The notes: generated by a model from the letters alone, not told the origin. 11,432 bases of DNA from Gulosibacter massiliensis (GCA_943325745.2 CALPQP020000013.1:1-11432); one strand, 5' to 3'. Counted from the first letter of the stretch, positions 1 through 7,268 are shown. Translations and numbers: made by a program.

Positions 1-378
1 GGCTCGGTCATCGTCGGGCTCATCATCGCCGTGGCTGCCGTCGTTAATCTGTGGCAGCCCGTCCAGATTTGGTTCGAGCAACAGGCGAGAATCGCCGACC
101 TCGACCGTGAGGTCGCCGCCGCGCGAGCGACCCTCGCCGAAGCGCAAGCGGACATGTTGCGATGGACCGACCGGGCGTATGTCGAAGCTCAAGCGAGGGA
201 ACGACTCATGTTTGTGTACCCGGGCGACATTTCGTATCTCGTTGTCAACGACGTGGATGCAAAGCCCGCAAAGGCAGACGAGGTACTGGGAACCGTTCAA
301 ACCACCTACATCGACTGGGTTGACGCGTTTGTTCAGTCGTATGCCTTTGCGGCCAACCCTGAACGGGAATCCAAGTGA
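1..378 (+). CDS. ftsB: FtsB/DivIC-family septum formation initiator, 5' partial
   Basis: Bitopic division protein; in the family it joins FtsL and FtsQ to activate septal peptidoglycan synthesis. The reading frame is open from base 1, so the start lies outside the window; a GTG at 31 is probably internal because it falls inside the transmembrane helix. The first 17 visible codons encode a hydrophobic segment (SVIVGLIIAVAAVVNLW). A charged coiled-coil stretch follows (ARIADLDREVAAARATLAEA), then the family-typical RAYVEAQARERLMFVYPGD block. About 125 residues are visible. The TGA stop overlaps the next start in a GTGA arrangement, so it is translationally coupled to the DUF501 gene. Actinobacterial ftsB usually lies after eno, which would be just upstream of the window (inference). 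Confidence 0.88.
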   Translation, partial: GSVIVGLIIAVAAVVNLWQPVQIWFEQQARIADLDREVAAARATLAEAQADMLRWTDRAYVEAQARERLMFVYPGDISYLVVNDVDAKPAKADEVLGTVQTTYIDWVDAFVQSYAFAANPERESK

Positions 379-878
379 CGATTGACGCCGCGAGTGATCG
401 GGACCTCGAAATCATGAAGTTTCAATTGGGACGGCCGATGCGCGATGTTGTCGGTGTCGCGGCGCGATGCGTGTGTGGTGCTCCTACCGTCGTCGCGACG
501 AAACCTCGACTGGCGGACGGTTCACCGTTTCCCACGTTCTACTATTTGACGCACCCGGGCGCGACCGCGGCACTGTCAACACTCGAGGCGAATGGCTTCA
601 TGGTGACCGAACAGGAAAAACTGGCCGTGGACTCGGAATTTGCCGCTGCCTACACCGCCGCTCACCGCGGGTACATCGCCGACCGCGACGCACATGGCCG
701 AATCGACGAACTGGACGGAATCAGTGCGGGTGGCATGCCATCCCGAGTGAAATGCCTGCATGCGCTCGCTGCCCACAGTCTCGCTGTCGGGCCAGGAGTC
801 AACCCCGTGGGGGATGCGGCCCTCGCCGCCGCCGCGTGGTCGCCCGAACGGTGCCTGTGTGCGCCCGAAACGCGCTAG
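375..878 (+). CDS. DUF501 family protein
   Basis: A 167-residue soluble protein of the DUF501 family; its function is unknown. Recognition rests on the N-terminal block QLGRPMRDVVGVAARCVCG (about residues 17-35), the PRLADGSPFPTFYYLTHP block (about 44-61) and the C-terminal GMPSRVKCLHALAAHSLA and GVNPVGD blocks (about 120-147). Conserved-looking C32, C34, H60, C127, H129 and H134 suggest a metal site, which is inference. The GTG start overlaps the ftsB stop by 4 bp, so the two form one transcription unit; ftsB-DUF501 is a conserved actinobacterial pair. In mycobacteria a ppx/GppA gene follows, but here ndh follows. The TAG stop lies inside a candidate -10 box for ndh. Confidence 0.86.
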   Translation: MTIDAASDRDLEIMKFQLGRPMRDVVGVAARCVCGAPTVVATKPRLADGSPFPTFYYLTHPGATAALSTLEANGFMVTEQEKLAVDSEFAAAYTAAHRGYIADRDAHGRIDELDGISAGGMPSRVKCLHALAAHSLAVGPGVNPVGDAALAAAAWSPERCLCAPETR

Positions 879-881
879 ATT
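876..881 (+). promoter_or_regulatory. candidate -10 element for ndh
   Basis: TAGATT fits the actinobacterial TANNNT -10 pattern. A start about 7 nt downstream (near 888) would leave a roughly 30-nt leader containing the AGGAG ribosome site at 906-910. The context CGCTAGATTTG resembles CGCTAGGTTTG upstream of the TIM-barrel gene at about 9847. No convincing -35 is visible. Confidence 0.33.
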
Positions 882-918
882 TGACCCGTTGTCCTCATAA
901 ATTTCAGGAGTAATTGTC

Positions 919-2241
919 GTGGCCAAAATCCTTATCGTCGGTGGCGGGTATACCGGGTTTTACACCGCGCTTAAGTTGCAAAAGCACCTGCGGGCTGGCG
1001 AAGCCGAGGTCACACTGGTTGACCCGCTTCCGTACATGACCTACCACCCGTTTCTGCCCGAGGTTGCCGCCGGCTTGATCGAGGCCCGCCACGTCATCGT
1101 GCCGCTACGCCGCCATCTGAAAAAGACCCACGTCGTGCAGGGGCGAGTCGTCTCGGTGAATCACGCCAAGAAGATAGCGACCATCGAGCCCTCGGCGGGC
1201 AAGAGCTACACCGCCAAGTACGACCACATTGTGGTGGCGGCCGGGTCGGTGTCACGCACGTTCCCGATTCCGGGAGTGGCCGACGAAGCAATTGGGATGA
1301 AGTCCATTGAAGAGGCAATCGCCGTCCGCGACCGAATTATCGATAATTTTGCTAAAGCAGCGAACCTGCCCAAGGGCAAGGAGCGCGATCGCCTTCTCAC
1401 GGTGGCCGTTATTGGTGGCGGATTTGCGGGAATCGAGACGTTCGCCGAACTTCGCTCGCTCGCCTCGGCGATGCTCAAGCAGTACCCCGAACTCACCATC
1501 GACGACACAAAATTCCATATGGTCGAAGCGATGCCTCGCGTTATGCCCGAGGTGTCACTGAGAACCTCGCAGTGGGTTCTGCGAAACCTCGCATCCCGCG
1601 GCGCGGCCGTGCACCTCGATACTCAACTCACGTCGGCCGAGGGCGGCAAGGTCGAGTTGTCGAACGGTATGAAATTCGAGTCGGACCTCATCGTGTGGAC
1701 CGCCGGCGTGATGGCAAACCCCGTCGTGAACTCATTGGGACTTCCAATCGAGGAACGCGGTCGAGTCCGATCGTCATCGACGCTTCAGGTGACCAATGCT
1801 GACGGAACCATCGTCGAAGGCGCGTGGGCCGCGGGCGACAACTCCGCCGTCCCCGACCTCACTGGTAACGGTGTGGGCGGAATGTGTGTTCCGAACGCCC
1901 AGCACGCTGTGCGTCAAGCCAAGCGCCTCGCAAAGAATCTGGTCGCGGTCCTCCGTGGCGAAAACCCGGCGGATTACATTCACAAAAACATGGGTGCGGT
2001 AGCCGGATTGGGCGTTGGGCACGGGGTTTTTCAGTCAGGAAAGTTTGCGGTGACCGGTTTCCCCGCGTGGCTCATGCACCGCGGCTATCACGGCCTCGCA
2101 ATGCCGATGTGGGAACGAAAGTTTCGTGTCGTCGGTGGTTGGATCATGCAGTTCCTCGTCGGTCGCGACACCACAACGCTCTCGTTACGTGAACACCCGC
2201 AGTCGTACTTCCAGGCATACGCGTCCCGTCCCGCCAAGTAG
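919..2241 (+). CDS. ndh: type II NADH dehydrogenase (NAD(P)/FAD-dependent oxidoreductase)
   Basis: A 440-residue peripheral membrane flavoprotein that passes electrons from NADH to quinone without pumping protons. Visible features are the N-terminal FAD dinucleotide motif GGGYTG (residues 8-13), a second Rossmann motif for NAD(H), GGGFAG (166-171), and the second FAD motif AAGDNSAVPD (from 304). The C-terminus (AGLGVGHGVF to WERKFRVVGGWIMQFLVGRD) is like NDH-2 enzymes, with an amphipathic membrane-binding tail. Length is normal for the family. The GTG start is supported by AGGAG at 906-910 with an 8-nt spacer. Codon 423 is a rare TTA. The gene ends 15 nt before a tRNA gene. A different pyridine-nucleotide oxidoreductase remains possible, but the tail favours NDH-2. 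Confidence 0.88.
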   Translation: MAKILIVGGGYTGFYTALKLQKHLRAGEAEVTLVDPLPYMTYHPFLPEVAAGLIEARHVIVPLRRHLKKTHVVQGRVVSVNHAKKIATIEPSAGKSYTAKYDHIVVAAGSVSRTFPIPGVADEAIGMKSIEEAIAVRDRIIDNFAKAANLPKGKERDRLLTVAVIGGGFAGIETFAELRSLASAMLKQYPELTIDDTKFHMVEAMPRVMPEVSLRTSQWVLRNLASRGAAVHLDTQLTSAEGGKVELSNGMKFESDLIVWTAGVMANPVVNSLGLPIEERGRVRSSSTLQVTNADGTIVEGAWAAGDNSAVPDLTGNGVGGMCVPNAQHAVRQAKRLAKNLVAVLRGENPADYIHKNMGAVAGLGVGHGVFQSGKFAVTGFPAWLMHRGYHGLAMPMWERKFRVVGGWIMQFLVGRDTTTLSLREHPQSYFQAYASRPAK

Positions 2242-2255
2242 CCAGTTAGTGGCGG
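2231..2255 (+). repeat. inverted repeat at the ndh/tRNA junction
   Basis: CCGCCA at 2231-2236 pairs with TGGCGG at 2250-2255 across 13 nt that include the ndh stop codon. A nested GCCA/TGGC (2241-2244 / 2250-2253) is an alternative. No U-tract follows, so it is not a standard intrinsic terminator; a processing signal ahead of the tRNA is possible. Confidence 0.3.
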
Positions 2256-2256
2256 A

Positions 2257-2330
2257 GCCCCAATAGCCCAACCGGCAGAGGCAAACGACTTAAAATCGTT
2301 ACAGTCAGGGTTCGAATCCCTGTTGGGGCA
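2257..2330 (+). tRNA. tRNA with UAA anticodon (nominal tRNA-Leu), class I variable loop
   Basis: A 74-nt cloverleaf. The 7-bp acceptor stem is GCCCCAA with UUGGGGC and the discriminator is A73. The D arm has G18-G19 and pairs GCCC with GAGGC, leaving one bulged A. The anticodon stem AACGA/UCGUU encloses the loop CUUAAAA, so the anticodon at 2291-2293 is UAA, reading UUA. The T arm is CAGGG-UUCGAAU-CCCUG. CCA is not encoded. The variable region is only 5 nt (ACAGU), whereas bacterial leucine tRNAs normally carry a long class II variable arm. The leucine label therefore follows the anticodon only. The tRNA fold is certain; the charging identity is not. Confidence 0.88.
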
Positions 2331-2354
2331 CATTTCGCTCAGGGCAAAAACCCA

Positions 2355-2382
2355 TTGTGCTCGTGAATCTCGCGCGTAGAGT
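2355..2382 (+). promoter_or_regulatory. candidate lemA promoter, leaderless type
   Basis: TTGTGC (2355-2360), a 16-bp spacer and TAGAGT (2377-2382), followed by exactly 6 nt and the lemA ATG at 2389. Transcription would start at or next to the A of the ATG. No Shine-Dalgarno sequence is visible, which fits a leaderless mRNA. Confidence 0.45.
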
Positions 2383-2388
2383 AAAGCC

Positions 2389-2958
2389 ATGGAACCAACA
2401 CAAATCTTCCTTCTGGTTGTCGCCGGTCTCGCCATTGTCGCGGGCCTCTACCTGTGGTCGACATACAACGGCCTCATCACTCTCAAAGTTCGTGTCGAGG
2501 AAGCGTGGAGTGACATCACGGTTCAGCTCAAGCGCCGAGCAGACCTCATCCCCAACCTGATCGAAGCAGTCAAGGGGTACGCCAAGCACGAAAAAGCCGT
2601 TTTCGAGAACGTCACGAAGGCGCGCGCCGCAACGGTCAACGCCCAAGGTCCGGCCGAAGCTGCCGCCGCTGAAGGGATGATGCAGGCGGCGCTCAAGTCG
2701 ATCTTCGCCGTCGCCGAGGCCTACCCGGATCTGAAGGCGAGCGACAACTTCCTCCAGTTGCAAGCAGAACTCGTTGACACCGAAAACAAGATTCAGTCCT
2801 CTCGTCGCTTCTACAACGGCGGCGTGCGTGAGTTCAACACCATGATTCTCGTCTTCCCCAACAACGTGTGGGCGAAGCAACTTGGGTTCAGCATGCGCGA
2901 CTTCTTTGAGGTTGAGAACCCCGACGCGATTGCCGAGCCCCCGAAAGTACAGTTCTAG
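2389..2958 (+). CDS. lemA: LemA family membrane protein
   Basis: A 189-residue protein with one N-terminal transmembrane helix (about residues 5-24) and a long helical domain. The LemA signature begins at about residue 26 (YNGLITLKVRVEEAWSDITV) and continues with LKRRADLIPNLIEAVKGYAKHE (about 47-68). The central QAELVDTENKIQSSRRFYNGGV block and C-terminal NNVWAKQLGF block are also typical. Biochemical function is not well defined; the family is often paired with HtpX-type peptidases, as here, with a 6-nt gap to htpX. The start has no ribosome site but a TANNNT box 6 nt upstream. A long minus-strand reading frame opposite this gene is a shadow. Confidence 0.92.
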   Translation: MEPTQIFLLVVAGLAIVAGLYLWSTYNGLITLKVRVEEAWSDITVQLKRRADLIPNLIEAVKGYAKHEKAVFENVTKARAATVNAQGPAEAAAAEGMMQAALKSIFAVAEAYPDLKASDNFLQLQAELVDTENKIQSSRRFYNGGVREFNTMILVFPNNVWAKQLGFSMRDFFEVENPDAIAEPPKVQF

Positions 2959-2964
2959 CCCTCG

Positions 2965-3861
2965 ATGTATAGCGCGATTGCCGCGAACAAGCGGAACACT
3001 ATCGTCATCCTGCTTGTTTTCATCGTGTTGTTGGGTGGACTGGGTTGGCTCATCGCCTATTTCATGGGCGACGGATCGTGGACTATCACGATTATGACAA
3101 TCGTTGGCGCTGGCGCTTACGCCTGGTTCCAGTATTACAACGCTGGGTCCATTGCCGTGGCGACGTCCGGTGCCGTGCTCATCGAACAGAAAGACAACCC
3201 CCGCCTCTATCGGATTGTCGAAAACCTGTCGATTACCAACGGGATGCCGATGCCGAAGGTTTACGTTGTGAGCGACCCCGCGCCGAACGCCTTTGCCTCG
3301 GGACGAGACCCCGAGAATGCTGTCGTCGCTGCCACGACGGGGCTTCTCGACATCATGACCGACGCGGAACTCGAGGGCGTCATGGCCCACGAGATGGGAC
3401 ACGTCAAGAATTACGACATTCGCGTGTCGACGATTGTGTTCGGACTTGTCGTAGCCTTCGGGTTCATCGCGGACATCATGTTCCGCATGGCGTTCTACGG
3501 AGGCCGAAACTCACGCGGCAGCGACAACGGCGGCCTGGCCATCCTGTCGCTCGTGTTCGGGCTCATCGCCATGGTGATTGCGCCACTCGTATCAGCTCTC
3601 GTGCAAGCGGGCATTTCGCGACAGCGTGAATTCCTCGCCGACGCGACCGGCGCAATGACGACCCGCAACCCGGAGGGGCTCGCGAGCGCACTTCATAAAC
3701 TCGGGGAGTATTCCGCGCCGCTTCAGCGCCAGTCCGCCTCGATGGCACACATGTGGATCGCTGACCCCAACAAACCAAACTTCCTCGAGCGCATGTTTTC
3801 GACGCACCCGCCCATCGCCGACCGCGTCCGTCGTTTGCTCGAAATCGGCGGAAAGTTCTAA
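2965..3861 (+). CDS. htpX: M48 family zinc metalloprotease (HtpX-like)
   Basis: A 298-residue integral membrane protease for quality control of membrane proteins. Hydrophobic helices lie near residues 12-34 and 40-55, with two more near 154-175 and 190-215. The zinc motif is HEMGH (H142, E143, H146); the third ligand is probably E222 in the REFLADATGA block. The FSTHPPIADRVRRL block near 278-291 is also family-typical. Zinc coordination is known for the family, not measured here. The gene follows lemA by 6 nt with no clear ribosome site, so coupling to lemA is likely. Its TAA overlaps the TAG of the convergent ycaQ gene in the four bases CTAA. Confidence 0.93.
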   Translation: MYSAIAANKRNTIVILLVFIVLLGGLGWLIAYFMGDGSWTITIMTIVGAGAYAWFQYYNAGSIAVATSGAVLIEQKDNPRLYRIVENLSITNGMPMPKVYVVSDPAPNAFASGRDPENAVVAATTGLLDIMTDAELEGVMAHEMGHVKNYDIRVSTIVFGLVVAFGFIADIMFRMAFYGGRNSRGSDNGGLAILSLVFGLIAMVIAPLVSALVQAGISRQREFLADATGAMTTRNPEGLASALHKLGEYSAPLQRQSASMAHMWIADPNKPNFLERMFSTHPPIADRVRRLLEIGGKF

Positions 3862-5063
3862 AAGATTCGTCGAAGTTCGGCCGCGGCGTCACCCCAGTCG
3901 TCCACCACGATGTTCTCGAGTCCACGCCAGGCGGCTGCGCGACGCACGACCTCGGAAAGGCGATCGGCGGCATCCGTGGGTCGCTTCGGTTCCCAGTGCG
4001 CGCTCTTGACGATGAGCGTTCGGTTTTTTCGATCGGCCTTGAGGTCGATGCGACCGACCAGTGCGTCATCCATGAGAATCGGTAGCGAGTAATAGCCGTA
4101 GACCCGCTTCGCCGCCGGGGTGTAGATCTCTATTTTGTAGTCGAAACCAAAGACGCGACTCGCTCGAGGGCGGTTCCAGGTGATGGGGTCGAAAGGGGTG
4201 AGGATGGTCGACACTTGTGGCGCTCGGTTGGGGATTGTCGTGCCGGACACCATGTAGGCATCGAGGGCCTCGCCGCGGTGGGTCCAGCCATCGACCGATA
4301 CGTGCTGAATCGCACCAGTGTCGACCAACTCGTCTAGCGCGACCTTGGTTGGCGCGACCTTAAAGCGGTAATAGTCCGCGATGTCGGTTAGCACCCCGAT
4401 CCCGAGCGCTCGAACGGCGTCGAGCACGAGCGCACGTCGGGCGACAGGTTTGTCGACCGCGGCGTCCAGCAGGTGGTGTGGAATGACGTCGGCGACCGGT
4501 GCATAGATTCGCTGGAAGTTCGTGCGACCAATCGCCGTGATCACGCCGTCCTCGAACAGGTATTCGAGGGCAAGTTTCACATCGCTCCAGTCCCACCAAC
4601 TGCCTCGACGCTGGTCGCGCTTGCCCTCGAGTTGGCTGAACGTCGCCGGGCCGTCCGAGTGCAGGCGAGCGAGGAGTTCGTCCGCGAGTTTTCGGTGCTG
4701 TGCCAACCACGAGTCGGGTCGTAGGTTGCGCTCGCGACTCTCGAGCATTCTCCATTGCCACAGCGGCCAGGATTCGACCGGAATGAACGCTGCCTCGTGC
4801 GCCCAGTATTCGATGTGTGTTGCGGGGACGTGCGGGTCGAGCAACAGGTGATCGAGCAGTGCGGTGTCGTAGCTGCCGAGGCGAGAGAACATCGGCAGGT
4901 AATGGCTTCGTTCAAAGACGTTGACCGAATCGAGTTGGAGGGCACCGAGACGCGCGATCGTGTCGGCGAGTTGTTCGGCCGTGACGATCCCGCGCGGTGA
5001 CGAACCGAAGCCCTGGGCCACCAGCGCAAGGCGTCGCGCCTCGGCGGCAGAGACGGTCGTCAT
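3858..5063 (-). CDS. ycaQ: YcaQ/AlkX-type winged-helix DNA glycosylase
   Basis: A 401-residue protein of the HTH_42/YcaQ family. Characterised relatives (E. coli YcaQ, Streptomyces AlkZ) are DNA glycosylases that unhook interstrand crosslinks or remove alkylated bases. The N-terminal block ALQLDSVNVFERSHYLP contains Q43-L44-D45, the Q-x-D form of the catalytic motif that I associate with YcaQ/AlkX rather than the Q-x-Q of AlkZ. EYWAHEAAFIP (about 85-95) and LTPFDPITWNR are other family blocks. I chose ATG at 5063 because the homologous region begins there and a TACCGT box lies 7 nt upstream. The frame extends to 5255 but that stretch would lie inside ilvA. The gene is alone between ilvA and htpX, so regulation by damage cannot be inferred. 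Confidence 0.85.
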   Translation of the reverse strand: MTTVSAAEARRLALVAQGFGSSPRGIVTAEQLADTIARLGALQLDSVNVFERSHYLPMFSRLGSYDTALLDHLLLDPHVPATHIEYWAHEAAFIPVESWPLWQWRMLESRERNLRPDSWLAQHRKLADELLARLHSDGPATFSQLEGKRDQRRGSWWDWSDVKLALEYLFEDGVITAIGRTNFQRIYAPVADVIPHHLLDAAVDKPVARRALVLDAVRALGIGVLTDIADYYRFKVAPTKVALDELVDTGAIQHVSVDGWTHRGEALDAYMVSGTTIPNRAPQVSTILTPFDPITWNRPRASRVFGFDYKIEIYTPAAKRVYGYYSLPILMDDALVGRIDLKADRKNRTLIVKSAHWEPKRPTDAADRLSEVVRRAAAWRGLENIVVDDWGDAAAELRRIF

Positions 5064-5069
5064 GCTTAT

Positions 5070-5076
5070 TACGGTA
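5070..5076. promoter_or_regulatory. candidate bidirectional -10 heptamer for ycaQ and ilvA
   Basis: TACGGTA reads TACGGT on the plus strand (5070-5075) and TACCGT on the minus strand (5076-5071). The minus reading lies 7 nt before the ycaQ ATG, a leaderless spacing. The plus reading predicts a start near 5082, just upstream of the AAGGA ribosome site of ilvA. Predicted starts are 18-19 bp apart. Confidence 0.5.
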
Positions 5077-5097
5077 GCGTTTTCCAAGGAACACAAC

Positions 5098-6333
5098 ATG
5101 ACAACAGCAATCGCCGGCCCCACACTCGCGGATTTCATCGCCGCGCGTGACGTTGTGTCTGCAGTTGCACAAGAGACCCCGATCGAGGAATCGCGATACC
5201 TCTCGGGAATTTTGGGTCTAGAGGTCGTTCTCAAGTGCGAAAACCTCCAGCGCACGGGTGCTTACAAGATTCGCGGCGCGTATAACCGAATGAGCAAGTT
5301 GAGCCCCGACGAACGAGCGCGCGGAGTTGTCGCGGCTAGCGCCGGAAACCACGCTCAGGGGGTCGCTCTCGCGGCTCGAGAACTCGGCATTAAGGCGACG
5401 ATTTTTATGCCGATGGGTGTTGCTCTGCCAAAATTGTTGGCGACGAAAGATTACGGCGCCGAGGTCATGCTACTTGGCCCGACGTTCACCGAATCGCTCG
5501 CGGCAGCGAAGGAATTCGCCGCTTCGTCGGGCGCAGTCTTTATCCCGCCCTTCGACCACGCAGACGTAGTCGCCGGTCAAGGAACGGTCGGGCTCGAGAT
5601 CTTTGAGCAAGTCGCCGACGTTGAAACCGTTATCGTCCCGATCGGCGGAGGCGGACTCATTTCGGGAGTCGCCAGCGCCATGAAGCAGCACGCGGCGGCA
5701 AACGGGCGCACCATCCGAATCATCGGTGTCCAATCGACGAACGCGGCGGCGTACCCGCCGTCACTTCGAGCCGGTGAACCGACAACCATCGAAATGAAGC
5801 CGACCATCGCGGATGGAATTGCGGTCGCACGTCCAGGGACGCTCAATTTCGCCATCATTAAGGACACGGTCGACGAGGTTGTCACCGTCAGTGACGATGA
5901 CATCGCCCGCGCACTGGTGATGCTTCTGGAACGCGCGAAACTCGTTGTCGAACCGGCTGGTGCTGTTGGCGTCGCTGCGATCCTTGCCGAAAAGATTGAC
6001 GCGATCGGAAAGACCGTTGTGATCTTGTCGGGCGGAAACATCGATCCGATGTTGATGGAACGCGTTATCGCCCGCGGCCTCGTCACGACCGGTCGATACA
6101 TGCGCATGCGAATCCCCCTTCCTGACCGCCCCGGGCAACTCGCAAAAATCTCCGAAATCCTTGCTAACCACAACTCCAATGTCGTTGAGGTGATGCACAC
6201 GCGCCACGGAACCGACCTGCAGATCACCCAGGCCGAACTCGAGATTCACGTCGAGACGCGCGGACCGGACCACGCGGCCGAAGTACTCGACGCATTGCGC
6301 GCCGAAGGCTTCGAACCGCGGGTTGACTTCTAA
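5098..6333 (+). CDS. ilvA: threonine ammonia-lyase (threonine deaminase), one ACT-like domain
   Basis: A 411-residue PLP enzyme converting threonine to 2-oxobutanoate and ammonia, the first step to isoleucine. Visible features are the PLP lysine K57 in RTGAYKIRGA, SAGNHAQG (81-88), the phosphate-binding glycine loop PIGGGGLISG (181-190) and SGGNIDP near 311-317. A C-terminal ACT-like region (about 334-411, starting RYMRMRIPLPDRPGQLAKI) suggests allosteric control. Length fits the roughly 400-residue one-ACT class rather than the longer two-ACT E. coli IlvA; biosynthetic or catabolic use cannot be decided here. ATG at 5098 is supported by AAGGA at 5086-5090 with a 7-nt spacer. An in-frame extension from 4921 would overlap ycaQ and is rejected. 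The TAA overlaps the greA TAG by CTAA. Confidence 0.93.
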   Translation: MTTAIAGPTLADFIAARDVVSAVAQETPIEESRYLSGILGLEVVLKCENLQRTGAYKIRGAYNRMSKLSPDERARGVVAASAGNHAQGVALAARELGIKATIFMPMGVALPKLLATKDYGAEVMLLGPTFTESLAAAKEFAASSGAVFIPPFDHADVVAGQGTVGLEIFEQVADVETVIVPIGGGGLISGVASAMKQHAAANGRTIRIIGVQSTNAAAYPPSLRAGEPTTIEMKPTIADGIAVARPGTLNFAIIKDTVDEVVTVSDDDIARALVMLLERAKLVVEPAGAVGVAAILAEKIDAIGKTVVILSGGNIDPMLMERVIARGLVTTGRYMRMRIPLPDRPGQLAKISEILANHNSNVVEVMHTRHGTDLQITQAELEIHVETRGPDHAAEVLDALRAEGFEPRVDF

Positions 6334-6806
6334 CCGAGAAACGGTTCGATCGCGATAATCTCGACCGCGATTTCTGCGCCGCTCGGTGCGGTGAAGGTCG
6401 CGGTGTCTCCTGGTTCGAGGCCGACTATGGCCTGGCCCAGAGGACTGTTCTCGCTGTAGACGTCGAGGTCCGTATCGCCGGCAACCTCGCGGGAACCCAG
6501 CAGGAATTTCTCTTGGTCGCCGTGGATGTGTGCGGTCACGATTGTGCCGGACGCCACACGCGAGGCATCGACCGGCTCGGTTCCGACGTGCGCGTGCTTC
6601 AGCATGTCGATCAGCTCGCGAATCCGAGCCTCGATTTTGCCCTGCTCGTCTTTCGCGGCGTGATACCCGCCGTTCTCTTTGAGGTCACCCTCGGAACGAG
6701 CCATTTCGATACGCTTCACAATTTCGGCGCGGCCGGTCGTCGACAGGGTTTCGAGTTCGAGCGCGAGGCGGTCGAACGCTTCCTGGGTGAGCCACATGGG
6801 TGCCAT
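6330..6806 (-). CDS. greA: transcription elongation factor GreA
   Basis: A 158-residue factor that enters the RNA polymerase secondary channel and stimulates cleavage of backtracked RNA. The N-terminal coiled coil carries RAEIVKRIEMARSEGDLKENGGYHAAKDEQG, with the acidic tip DLKEN expected to act at the active site. The C-terminal FKBP-like domain includes SPLGQAIVGLEPGD. I chose ATG at 6806 because AAAGGAG precedes it by 9 nt and because 158 residues is the usual length. An ATG at 6836 would add 10 residues and place the ribosome site inside the coding region; an ATG at 6796 is too far from it. The DUF4307 gene lies 66 bp upstream on the same strand. Confidence 0.95.
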   Translation of the reverse strand: MAPMWLTQEAFDRLALELETLSTTGRAEIVKRIEMARSEGDLKENGGYHAAKDEQGKIEARIRELIDMLKHAHVGTEPVDASRVASGTIVTAHIHGDQEKFLLGSREVAGDTDLDVYSENSPLGQAIVGLEPGDTATFTAPSGAEIAVEIIAIEPFLG

Positions 6807-6838
6807 GGCGAGAAGCTCCTTTAAAGGGGTGTCCATCT

Positions 6839-6844
6839 AGGGTA
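6839..6844 (-). promoter_or_regulatory. candidate -10 element for greA
   Basis: On the minus strand the sequence reads TACCCT from 6844 to 6839. A start about 7 nt on (near 6832) gives a leader of about 26 nt carrying AAAGGAG, which also supports the 6806 start codon. No clear -35 is seen. Confidence 0.35.
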
Positions 6845-6872
6845 GTCGTGACCGGCCCTTCTGAACAAAACG

Positions 6873-7268
6873 CTAACGGTCGTCGCGCCAGCAACGATAG
6901 ACGTCGATGCCGGAAACCTCGCTGACCGCCTTGACGGTCTCGGAATACTGAGCCGTGAATTGGTCGGACGCGGGGTAGGACTTCACCGTCCAGCCGTTCG
7001 TGCCCATCGACGCATCGACGGTGCGCAGCGCGCAGGTGACGGGGGTGCCGGGGGGTGCCGTGATTTGGAACTTCACCATCGCCGACGTTTCGCCTCCGGT
7101 CGACTCGAACGCGACCCATTCGATTCCCGTGGTCGGGTCTGTCACAAACACCCACGTCACCCAAGAGAAGAACACGAGCACCGAGACGGACGCGATAATC
7201 CACACGGAACGCACGGACAAACCCGAACCACCGTAGCGGCCCGCGGGAGGTGTTGGGGGGGATGTCAT
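6873..7268 (-). CDS. DUF4307 domain-containing membrane protein
   Basis: A 131-residue protein of unknown function. A short proline- and glycine-rich N-terminus containing RYG is followed by one transmembrane helix (about residues 20-43, VRSVWIIASVSVLVFFSWVT and on). The remaining 85 or so residues form an extracytoplasmic domain, with two cysteines (in VTCALR and YRCWRDD) that could form a disulfide. It occupies the place of Rv1081c beside greA, which together with the fold pattern supports DUF4307. In mycobacteria the mycothiol amidase gene mca lies next to it on the other side; here it is absent. The ATG at 7268 has AAGGG 4 nt upstream. Confidence 0.83.
   Translation of the reverse strand: MTSPPTPPAGRYGGSGLSVRSVWIIASVSVLVFFSWVTWVFVTDPTTGIEWVAFESTGGETSAMVKFQITAPPGTPVTCALRTVDASMGTNGWTVKSYPASDQFTAQYSETVKAVSEVSGIDVYRCWRDDR

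Noticed and set aside
2305..3402. A 365-codon open frame on the minus strand
   Set aside because: It lies opposite lemA and htpX and crosses the tRNA. Both plus-strand genes have clear family motifs; the frame has none.
4921..5097. N-terminal extension of ilvA to 4921
   Set aside because: It lies antisense inside ycaQ; ATG at 5098 has a good ribosome site and gives the normal length.
5064..5255. N-terminal extension of ycaQ to 5255
   Set aside because: It would overlap the ilvA start region, has no family similarity, and ATG at 5063 is the natural start.
6807..6836. Upstream greA start at 6836
   Set aside because: It would put the AAAGGAG ribosome site inside the coding sequence and lengthen the protein beyond the usual N-terminus.
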